Assembly (NCBI GenBank): GCA_029933115.1
Contig: JAOZOT010000194.1
Span: 1-6,769 of the forward strand
Origin: Anaerolineae bacterium
GTDB lineage: Bacteria > Chloroflexota > Anaerolineae > E26-bin7
Direction of reading: 5' to 3'
DNA length: 6,769 bases
The notes under the pieces were generated by a model that had not been told where the DNA came from, did no database searches, and worked only from the letters and a program-made list of their open reading frames with translations. A program made the position numbers and the translations under genes. Shown piece by piece: positions 1 to 5,588 of the stretch; positions within the stretch are counted from its first letter, which is position 1, and each line of letters starts with the position of its first letter.

Positions 1-74
1 CTTTACTCTGCCACATCTTGACAAATTTTGCAAATGACTTGCTACCGATGAGCGTCAAGATATAGTGGGCATGG

Positions 75-89
75 TTCGCCCAAGGCGAA
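75..89. repeat. Small perfect hairpin, 6-bp stem with CAA loop
   Basis: TTCGCC (75-80) and GGCGAA (84-89) are exact reverse complements separated by CAA. No T-run follows on either strand, so it is not a standard terminator. It lies 28 bases left of the REP-like pair and may belong to the same repeat cluster. Its function is unknown. Confidence 0.5.
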
Positions 90-116
90 AATGCTTTGAC
101 AAATTGCCTTTGCTCT

Positions 117-182
117 CGCCGGATTTGCCATCCGGCGTAGCACAGCGATATTCTGCGGTGCGTCGGATTACAAATCCGACGC
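117..182. repeat. REP/BIME-like pair of inverted palindromes
   Basis: The first hairpin has an 8-bp perfect stem, CGCCGGAT (117-124) with ATCCGGCG (130-137) and a TTGCC loop. The second has a 10-bp perfect stem, GCGTCGGATT (160-169) with AATCCGACGC (173-182) and an ACA loop. The 15-base core of the first, CGGATTTGCCATCCG, matches the reverse complement of the second, CGGATTTGTAATCCG, at 13 of 15 positions. The two hairpins are therefore related copies in opposite orientation. The spacer can also pair imperfectly (GCAC-GCG at 140-147 with 154-161), so the whole segment can fold as one extended structure. This is the architecture of bacterial REP/BIME elements, which are often mobilised by REP-associated tyrosine transposases; no transposase lies in the window. 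In this position it could protect the 3' end of the upstream operon mRNA. Confidence 0.7.
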
Positions 183-225
183 GAGCCTGATAATTTTCAC
201 CCTGTTTGTGAACCATGCCGCTGCC

Positions 226-266
226 AATGTGGGATAATGTGGGATATTGAGGTAAAATGTGGGATA
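226..266. repeat. Phased 11-mer direct repeats (AATGTGGGATA)
   Basis: AATGTGGGATA occurs exactly at 226-236, 236-246 and 256-266, with start-to-start spacings of 10 and 20 bases. The empty slot at 246-256 still matches at 7 of 11 positions, so the array looks like four units on a 10-base lattice, one of them decayed. The spacing is close to one DNA turn, which would put the sites on one face of the helix. It begins 35 bases beyond the stop codon of the last gene. It may be protein-binding iterons or just slippage-generated repeats; the sequence does not decide. Confidence 0.6.
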
Positions 267-300
267 CTCGACAAGGTTCTCTCCCCAATCCGCTGCTGTT

Positions 301-2607
301 TCAGCGTGGCAGCTCAACGCGGTCAGCGGCCTGTGCCTGTTCGCTGCCCGTGACGATCTCTAGGCGATCCCCCTGGGCTGAGTACCAGCCTACAGCAAAG
401 CGCACGCCCTGTGTCAGCGCCTCTGGCGACCCCACCAGAGGATGCTCGTCCCGCACTATCTCTCCAACCGTCCACATCGTCGTCGGGTAATGTCCCTGTA
501 CCGGCGGAGAGTCACCCTGAGCCACGATGTTCCCCTCAGCGTCCAGCAGGTGGACAAAGACCGTATAATTGGTCTCCATGCGCTCCAGACAGCGCCAGTG
601 GAGGATCAGGTTCAGGCCGCCGTCTTCTCTTTCCAGAACCTCGTATGCCAGCAGAGAGATGGGGCCAAAGTCTGCCTCCACCGGGCGGGGAAGGCGCTCG
701 CGCCAGAAGGGGTCGGTGACTTTTTGGGGAGCGGTCACCAGAGCCTGCCCATAGGGGTTGACTTCATAGACAAAGTCTCCCCCGGCTTCGTAGACGGGCC
801 GCAGGACGAGGGAGCGGGCCAGCCGCCAGCGTCCCTCCGCTTCCCAGTAATCTCGGTCGAAGCCCTGTTCCAGGGAGTGCACAATGAGGTAGCGCACCCC
901 CTGAGCCCCCCACTCCTGTAGGGTGGCAATGGCTTCCCGGTCGGGAAAGCCGGCTAACCGCCGGGCCAATTCTGGCTGCCGGCCGGGGGTGAAGCCGCTG
1001 TAGCCGTTGACCAACTGCTTCCAATGGATGGTGCTGGCGTAAAGCCGCCTGGTCTCCGGGTATTCGGGCTGGGGCGCGCTGTAGAAGGGTATCTCCAGGA
1101 TGGCGTAATCTTCTCCGTCGCCGGCCAGCCAGCGGTAGACTGCCGGCAGTTGAGTGGTGCTGCCCACCTGAGCCAGAGGGATGGGTGCAATGTATCCTTC
1201 GGCCAGGAGGCCCAACCCCAACGCCAGAGCCAGACCATATCCCCACCTCGGTCTCACTCCAGAGTGAGCTTGCGATGTGCCTCCCTGCCTCCGGGCCCAG
1301 GCGAAGACGATTGCCAGGCTGAAGCCGAGCAAAAGGCTCATGGCGAGGGAGCCGGCCACCATCCAACGAGGGGGCACGCGCATCAAGCTTAGGGCAGGTG
1401 TGAGTCTGGCCAGCAGATAATAGGGCATGGGGATGGCCACCCCCCAGCTTTCCAGTCGCAGAAACGGACCAAAGCTCAGCGAGACGGACAGGATCAGGAC
1501 GACCCAGAAGATGCCCACCACGGCCCGGGCCGCTCGCCTCGGGGCTGTGGCGGATTGGCAATCCACTGCGGGCGGGAGGTCCTTTTTGCCGAGGAGCACC
1601 ACCAGCGAAAGGACGGTCAGTAGTGGGGCCAAGAGACCAGGGAACAGGGTGTGTTCTTCGACGAAGCCGGGCCTGGTGCGGAAGGGGGCGGTCAACTGCC
1701 CGAAAAACAGGTTGGTTGGGTAGGCAGCCAGGTAATCGGTCAGAGTCGCCGAGAACGTCGCTATCGTATCCCAGGGCCGGCTCTTGTGCAACTCCGGGAG
1801 GACCCTCAGGTAAGGCAAGGTCAGAGGAACCATAATCAGAGTCACGGCCAGGGCTGCTGCCGCCAGCCCGGCCAGGGCGGACCAGGAGAAGGCCGCCCGC
1901 CGGGTGAGCCAGTTGCCCAGCACGTAGAGGGCCACGACGAAGGCGGCGAAGACAGCCAGGTGCCAACTGGTGGCCGCCTGCCACAGGAAGAAGAAGGTGA
2001 AAAGGGCCAGAGCCCTCACCCCCACCCCCCTGCGCCCCTCTCTCTCAATGTCGGAGTGGGGAGGAGGGGGTGAGGGGAGGGCCGGTTGCAAAAACACGTC
2101 CAAATAGAGCAAAGTAAAAGGCAACCATTGGACGGTCAGCAGCGACAGGTGACCTATGATGCTCAGACGATAGGGGGCGAAGGCGAAGGCCAGGCCGGCC
2201 AGGAAGGCGGCCAATCTGTTCCCGGTGTAGCGAAGAGCCAGCAAATAGAGCCCGAAGCCGCTCAACACAAAGCTCGTCAGAAAGGCCACGTTGTAGGCCA
2301 GAACCGGTTCCCCCGAAATCAGCAGGAGGGGCAACATGGGCAGGGCCGTGCCCAGCAGGTGCTCCGAGTAGGCCAGAGTGTCTTTCAAGGGAAAGAAGAT
2401 ATTAGCGTCGAAGAGGTGGGCCGCATCGGTCAGCAGGGCGTGTCCATCCCAGGCCAGAATCCAGGTGTTGAGCAAAGGGTCTCCGATGTCGCTGGGCACA
2501 GCCGTGGTCAGGTGGCGCCAGAGGGGATGAGTGCTGACCAGAGCCAGAAGGCCATAGAGAGCGCAGATAAAAGCCGGCGAGCGGAGCAGGCGATAACGAT
2601 CCCTCAT
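301..2607 (-). CDS. GT-C-like multi-spanning membrane glycosyltransferase with C-terminal beta module
   Basis: The 768-residue product resembles GT-C fold glycosyltransferases, which transfer sugars from polyprenyl-phosphate donors on the outer face of the membrane. After TM1 (about 11-27), the first extracytoplasmic loop has SDIGDPLLNTW, in which Asp43 is the candidate catalytic or metal-binding acid. About ten further hydrophobic segments run to residue 474. A soluble domain (about 480-640) contains VYRWLAGDG, ASTIHWKQLVNGYSGF and VRYLIVH, a pattern I associate with related GT-C proteins of Chloroflexota and Planctomycetes. Residues 646-752 form a predicted beta-sandwich that also occurs twice in the preceding gene. 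Two hydrophilic loops look derived from repeat DNA: about 177-199 (PSPPPPHSDIEREGRRG) and about 347-353 (VDCQSA). The ATG overlaps the previous stop (ATGA) and has a good ribosome binding site, GGAGGTGG. Acceptor, donor and exact GT family are unknown; a purely structural role is possible. Confidence 0.82.
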   Translation of the reverse strand: MRDRYRLLRSPAFICALYGLLALVSTHPLWRHLTTAVPSDIGDPLLNTWILAWDGHALLTDAAHLFDANIFFPLKDTLAYSEHLLGTALPMLPLLLISGEPVLAYNVAFLTSFVLSGFGLYLLALRYTGNRLAAFLAGLAFAFAPYRLSIIGHLSLLTVQWLPFTLLYLDVFLQPALPSPPPPHSDIEREGRRGVGVRALALFTFFFLWQAATSWHLAVFAAFVVALYVLGNWLTRRAAFSWSALAGLAAAALAVTLIMVPLTLPYLRVLPELHKSRPWDTIATFSATLTDYLAAYPTNLFFGQLTAPFRTRPGFVEEHTLFPGLLAPLLTVLSLVVLLGKKDLPPAVDCQSATAPRRAARAVVGIFWVVLILSVSLSFGPFLRLESWGVAIPMPYYLLARLTPALSLMRVPPRWMVAGSLAMSLLLGFSLAIVFAWARRQGGTSQAHSGVRPRWGYGLALALGLGLLAEGYIAPIPLAQVGSTTQLPAVYRWLAGDGEDYAILEIPFYSAPQPEYPETRRLYASTIHWKQLVNGYSGFTPGRQPELARRLAGFPDREAIATLQEWGAQGVRYLIVHSLEQGFDRDYWEAEGRWRLARSLVLRPVYEAGGDFVYEVNPYGQALVTAPQKVTDPFWRERLPRPVEADFGPISLLAYEVLEREDGGLNLILHWRCLERMETNYTVFVHLLDAEGNIVAQGDSPPVQGHYPTTMWTVGEIVRDEHPLVGSPEALTQGVRFAVGWYSAQGDRLEIVTGSEQAQAADRVELPR
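1551..1565. repeat. Degenerate REP-like hairpin inside the GT-C gene
   Basis: GGATT (1552-1556) pairs with AATCC (1560-1564) around a GGC loop. The 15-mer CGGATTGGCAATCCA matches the core of the downstream REP-like hairpin at 117-137 (CGGATTTGCCATCCG) at 12 of 15 positions. On the coding strand it encodes the VDCQSA stretch (about residues 348-353), in a short charged loop (340-362) between two hydrophobic segments. The stem is only 5 bp, so a chance match is possible; the shared core and the loop location are what make it credible. Confidence 0.4.
2013..2076. repeat. CCCTCACCCCC palindromic repeat inserted in frame
   Basis: CCCTCACCCCC (2013-2023) and GGGGGTGAGGG (2066-2076) are perfect 11-bp inverted repeats. 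The stem continues inward imperfectly to about 2033/2056. Read on the minus strand it encodes the low-complexity loop PSPPPPHSDIEREGRRG and onward (about residues 177-199). That loop lies between the hydrophobic segment ending near 172 and the one starting near 199, so it sits in a predicted cytoplasmic loop and leaves the frame open. Palindromes with CCCTCACCCC arms are, from memory, dispersed in several bacterial phyla; I could not check copy number here. Confidence 0.65.
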
Positions 2608-5528
2608 GGCGATTCCACCTCCAGTTGGACATCCAGCACGATTTGGTTTCCCGGCAACGGGTTGCCCTCGGCATCAACTGCTTTCAGCCGCTCCAGGCTG
2701 TCCAGTTCGTACAGGCCCACGGCGAGGCGATAATCCCCCGCCGGAGCCACATCAGCGATAGGGATGCGATGTCTATCTTCCACTATCTGCCCGGCCGGCC
2801 ACGATGAAGTAGGGTACATGCCTTCAACTGGAATACCGTCCTGCTGCCCTCGGATGTTCCCCTCACTGTCCAGAAGGTGGGTGAAGACGATATAGCTCTT
2901 CTCTACCTCTTCCTTGGCCCGCCAATACAGGGTCAACTCCAGCGTTTCGCCGGGGCGGAGCGGCTTCTCTTCCAACTCGTACCCCACCAACTCGATCTTT
3001 TCACCCAACAGGCTGCCATCTCGATGGGGCAGGCGCCGCACATCTATCGGTTGGGCCCTCAGGACGCGAACCGTCTGCAAAGGGATGCTATCACCTTGGG
3101 TGGATTTGGAATCTGTCGTCAAAATGGGCAGCCGCCTCCCTGTGACTTTGTCGTAGAGTCCGACTTGGAGGAGGTACTCCACCGGGGGCAAGTCGGCCGG
3201 AATGGAAATGGTGTGCTCGTCTCTGGTGTACAGCGTCGGAGCCCAGCGGGAGGTAGGGATTCCGCCGGGGTTGAGGTTGTCGGATCCGACCCAGGTGGTG
3301 TAATCTGGGGGCGCATCCAGGTGAGCGAAGGAACTGTATTGCTTTTCCAGGGGTTGCTGAGCCTGCCAGTAGAGGACCAGCCGCAAGTCTTTTCCCTGAC
3401 GCACGGTGTCGTCGGCCAAGCTGTAGCCCAGGAAAAGCACCTTATCATCGAGATTGATTTGAGCCGCGTGCTGGGCGCCCAGCACTGTGGGCAAGGGCGA
3501 ATGTTTCCTGAACCAGGAGGTGTGAGGGTCAATGAGGGCTTCCTTGACGGCGAATAGGGCCAGGATGACAGCGCCCAGTGAGAGAGCCTGCCCCCAGGAA
3601 AGGTCGTTCCTCGGGTAGATAGGTTGGAGCGGAGGGGGGAGAGGAGACGCTTTCGATTGAGACTGGGCCAGCTTTGAGAGGCGAGCCTCAAGGTACGAGA
3701 CCAGAGATGAGAGGTAGGCCAGTCGCGATTCGAGCTCGATGATCCGTGATTGCTGGTGAATGATGTGTGAGGTGTACCCCGTGAGACGTGAGAGGAAGAT
3801 GAATGTGACCAGCAGAGCAGCCAGCGACAGGCCGTTGGCCAGCAGCCGAATCGGGGTGTTTTCGAAACGCAGGAGAAGGGTGTGCTCACCTGGTGGGATG
3901 GCCACCTCGATGAGAGCGTGGGGCTGGCCGATCTGGATGGGGACCGGTTCACCGTCCAGGTAGGCCCGCCAGCCGGGGAAGTAGAAGGTGTTGAAGCGGG
4001 CGGTGAAAGCCTGGGGGCTGATGAAGCGATAGCTGTCGCTGACTACGCTGTGGCTGAGCATCTCTGCCCGGACTCCGGCGGGCAGGCGGTGGTTATCCAG
4101 CTTGTTGATGGGCTGCCCTGCACGGTAGAAGGGCAAGAGAGGCGAATCCTCCGGCTTTTCTGCCACCCAAATCGTCAGGTATTCGCTGCCGCTGGTGGTG
4201 CCCCAGGCGTGGCTCTCCAGCTCAAACTGCACGATGTCGGCCGGCGTGGGGTCGGGGTACTCGATGAAGGGCTGGCGCGGGTAAAGGTAGACGAAGACAC
4301 TCATCGGCACCAGGATCAGCCCCCAGCCCAGGGCGATGAGAGCCGAGGAGAGCCGTCCCCGGTCAGACAGCAGGCGGAGGCTCATCCCGGCCGGGAGAGC
4401 GATGAACAGCCCGGCCAAGCCCACCAGGCGCCAGGGGAACTCGGTGAAGGCCAGAAAGGGCACGTGCTCCCAGAGGAGGGTTGAGGCGGGGAGCGTCATA
4501 AAGATGCACAGGAGCAGGCTCACAGAAAAAAAGAGCAGGTGCGATTTCTCCTCCCGGCGCAGGCCGAAACATAGGGGGAGACCCAACGCGGCCGCCAGAT
4601 AGAAAAGGACCTGAGACGTGCCCAGGTTGAAAGGCATGTAAGGGTTGCTGGCTGCTGTGTCCAGTGGCAGGGAGGGGGAGAGCAACTCCCTCAGGTTCAG
4701 GAAGTAATGGCGAAAGTCAAAGAACCCTTTGGTCAGCAGGTCCAGTTGGACCCATCTTTTTTCGTACAGGGCCGGCAGCCAGAAAAAAGCTGTCAGCCCC
4801 AGGCCCAGGGCCAAGGCGGCCAGTGCAGGGAGTATCTCAGAAACCAGGTTTTTTGGAGAAACCCGGTTTCTGCGAGGGAAAGAGAGCGTCATCCAGACAA
4901 TGTACAGGCCCAGGAAAGGCGAGGCCAGCATAGCCGTGATGTTGTGACTGAGGATCAGGGCTCCGTAGAGGCCGGCCCCGACGACGATGTACCTGGGCTT
5001 TCTGGTGGCGACGATTTTGTAAAAAGCCCAGAAGGTCAGGGGCAGCAGGGCCAGGGCCAGAAATTGCGGATAATCGCCCTGGACGAAAGCCTCTTTGAAA
5101 CGGTAGGGGGCATAGACATAGGCGGCTGCGGCCAGGAGGGCTGGTTTGCGCCCCGTGATTTCCCGGGCAAAGACGTACATGCCCAGGCCGTAGAGCAGGA
5201 AGGCGCCGACCTGGATGGCCTTGAGGGCGCCCTGAAAGCTGAAGCCGAGGACGTGGAGCACTTCGGCCAGGTAGTACAGCAGCGGCGCGTAAAAGTTAAA
5301 GATGGGGTAGCCATAGCCCAGAAACAGGTCGGGAGCCCAGCGGGGGTAGTAGACTCCATCCTGCCAGCATTGGTCCAACTCCACGGTGCGGTACAAATGT
5401 AGGGCGCCGTCGGCTGTGTTGGGCAGGCCCGGCTGGAGCAGGGGGTAGAAGGCGAACAGGCTCAGAAGGCAGGCCAGCCCCAGGCCGGGATCTATTTTTT
5501 TGGCCAGTGTCCTGATGCGCTCAAGCAT
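2604..5528 (-). CDS. PTPS_related-type GT-C-like membrane protein with coiled coil and two C-terminal beta modules
   Basis: The 974-residue product matches the pattern of the Pfam '6-pyruvoyl-tetrahydropterin synthase related domain; membrane protein' family, which despite its name resembles GT-C glycosyltransferases. The first extracytoplasmic loop reads TADGALHLYR, with Asp40 the candidate catalytic acid, followed by YYPRWAPDLFLGYGYPIFNFY. About ten or eleven membrane segments lie between 15 and 415. An extracytoplasmic region (about 420-560) contains GTTSGSEYLTIWV and FPGWRAYLDGEPVPI, and resembles the YfhO-like C-terminal domain. A further TM (561-580) leads to a coiled coil (I596, L599, L603, L606, V610, L613, L617, L620 at a/d), a Pro-rich linker and a last TM (646-663). 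The coil is therefore predicted cytoplasmic. Two beta-sandwich modules follow (about 695-822 and 843-968), offset by exactly 148 residues. GAGG lies 7 bases before the ATG. The gene overlaps the next one by 4 bases. Substrate is unknown. Confidence 0.82.
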   Translation of the reverse strand: MLERIRTLAKKIDPGLGLACLLSLFAFYPLLQPGLPNTADGALHLYRTVELDQCWQDGVYYPRWAPDLFLGYGYPIFNFYAPLLYYLAEVLHVLGFSFQGALKAIQVGAFLLYGLGMYVFAREITGRKPALLAAAAYVYAPYRFKEAFVQGDYPQFLALALLPLTFWAFYKIVATRKPRYIVVGAGLYGALILSHNITAMLASPFLGLYIVWMTLSFPRRNRVSPKNLVSEILPALAALALGLGLTAFFWLPALYEKRWVQLDLLTKGFFDFRHYFLNLRELLSPSLPLDTAASNPYMPFNLGTSQVLFYLAAALGLPLCFGLRREEKSHLLFFSVSLLLCIFMTLPASTLLWEHVPFLAFTEFPWRLVGLAGLFIALPAGMSLRLLSDRGRLSSALIALGWGLILVPMSVFVYLYPRQPFIEYPDPTPADIVQFELESHAWGTTSGSEYLTIWVAEKPEDSPLLPFYRAGQPINKLDNHRLPAGVRAEMLSHSVVSDSYRFISPQAFTARFNTFYFPGWRAYLDGEPVPIQIGQPHALIEVAIPPGEHTLLLRFENTPIRLLANGLSLAALLVTFIFLSRLTGYTSHIIHQQSRIIELESRLAYLSSLVSYLEARLSKLAQSQSKASPLPPPLQPIYPRNDLSWGQALSLGAVILALFAVKEALIDPHTSWFRKHSPLPTVLGAQHAAQINLDDKVLFLGYSLADDTVRQGKDLRLVLYWQAQQPLEKQYSSFAHLDAPPDYTTWVGSDNLNPGGIPTSRWAPTLYTRDEHTISIPADLPPVEYLLQVGLYDKVTGRRLPILTTDSKSTQGDSIPLQTVRVLRAQPIDVRRLPHRDGSLLGEKIELVGYELEEKPLRPGETLELTLYWRAKEEVEKSYIVFTHLLDSEGNIRGQQDGIPVEGMYPTSSWPAGQIVEDRHRIPIADVAPAGDYRLAVGLYELDSLERLKAVDAEGNPLPGNQIVLDVQLEVESP
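2615..2622 (-). promoter_or_regulatory. Ribosome binding site of the downstream GT-C gene, inside the end of the upstream gene
   Basis: The minus-strand sequence GGAGGTGG lies 7 bases before the ATG at 2607 and within the last codons of the 974-residue protein gene. With the ATGA stop/start overlap at 2604-2607 it fixes the start and points to translational coupling, and hence roughly matched amounts of the two membrane proteins. Confidence 0.8.
3668..3793. repeat. Degenerate 7-bp tandem repeat (about 18 units) encoding a coiled coil
   Basis: Cut into consecutive heptamers from 3668, the plus strand gives 18 units with consensus near C-G-T/A-G-A-T/G-N. G occupies the fourth position in 16 of 18 units (exceptions at 3720 and 3776) and the second position in 14 of 18; A occupies the fifth in 11 of 18. 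The last two units are identical (CGTGAGA at 3780-3786 and 3787-3793). The pattern stops on both sides. It is translated on the minus strand as residues 579-621 of the 974-residue protein, giving six heptapeptides that mostly begin Ser-Arg/His-Leu/Ile (S580, S587, S594, S601, S608, A615). Three 7-bp units equal seven codons, so the DNA period produces the protein period. Confidence 0.7.
4839..4871. repeat. Two tandem AGAAACC-N-GGTTTCT palindromes in frame
   Basis: AGAAACC-C-GGTTTCT (4857-4871) is a perfect 7-bp palindrome with a one-base centre. AGAAACC-A-GGTTTTT (4839-4853) is the same with one mismatch. Start-to-start distance is 18 bases, a multiple of three, so the copies encode similar peptides, NRVSPK then NLVSEI (residues 221-232), in a basic loop between two hydrophobic segments. 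From memory, palindromes of this kind are dispersed in cyanobacterial and some Chloroflexota genomes. The element has been accepted into the protein without breaking the frame. Confidence 0.65.
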
Positions 5529-5535
5529 TGCCTAG

Positions 5536-5539
5536 CCTC
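5536..5539 (-). promoter_or_regulatory. Ribosome binding site of the 974-residue membrane protein
   Basis: GAGG on the minus strand sits 7 bases before the ATG at 5528, supporting that start. The whole gap to the preceding aminotransferase stop is 60 bases (5529-5588). It shows no clear promoter or terminator, which is compatible with read-through from the aminotransferase gene. Confidence 0.6.
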
Positions 5540-5588
5540 GTTTTCGGTAAAGCGGCCTGTGCAACCGGTCAGGTCTAGGGCACGCTCT

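Larger units (their letters stand above)
1..300. other. Non-coding region downstream of the membrane-protein genes
   Basis: These 300 bases follow the stop codon of the last minus-strand gene and contain no convincing gene. They hold three perfect hairpins (75-89, 117-137, 160-182), three copies of an 11-mer spaced at multiples of 10 bases (226-266), and a 10-base direct repeat TTGACAAATT at 18-27 and 96-105. No hairpin is followed by a T-run on either strand, so I see no classical intrinsic terminator; the hairpins could still stall or stabilise the 3' end of the transcript. The region is visibly more AT-rich than the genes. The only open frames crossing it lack a ribosome binding site and run through the repeats. 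Confidence 0.8.

Noticed and set aside
3..65. Open plus-strand frame from the left edge ending in TAG at 63-65, as a gene tail
   Set aside because: Only 20 codons and no recognisable motif; too short to call.
39..66. Possible plus-strand promoter, TTGCTA with TATAGT at 16-base spacing
   Set aside because: The -35 matches only 4 of 6 and no plus-strand gene follows.
75..182. Hairpins as intrinsic terminators of the minus-strand operon
   Set aside because: None is followed by a T-run on either strand; a REP-like role fits better.
226..246. Resemblance of TTATCCCACA (minus strand) to DnaA boxes
   Set aside because: The DnaA box consensus TTATNCACA has one base fewer, so the match needs an insertion; no origin genes or AT-rich unwinding region are present.
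55..288. A 77-codon open frame on the minus strand across the left non-coding region
   Set aside because: It has no ribosome binding site, and its codons run through the REP-like hairpins and the phased 11-mers, so its peptide repeats simply reflect the DNA repeats.
764..1984. A 406-codon open frame on the minus strand in another frame of the GT-C gene
   Set aside because: Composition is Gly/Arg/Pro/Ala-rich with no membrane segments or motifs, typical of an alternate-frame shadow in GC-rich DNA; the main frame has clear family motifs and a ribosome binding site.
2086..2733. A 215-codon plus-strand open frame antisense to the gene junction
   Set aside because: Very Gln/Gly-rich, spans two real genes and their overlap, and lacks any recognisable motif; an antisense shadow.
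2604..5528. Reading the PTPS_related family name as a pterin biosynthesis enzyme
   Set aside because: The protein is a large membrane protein with a GT-C-like first loop; no soluble pterin synthase zinc site is visible, and the family name is historical.
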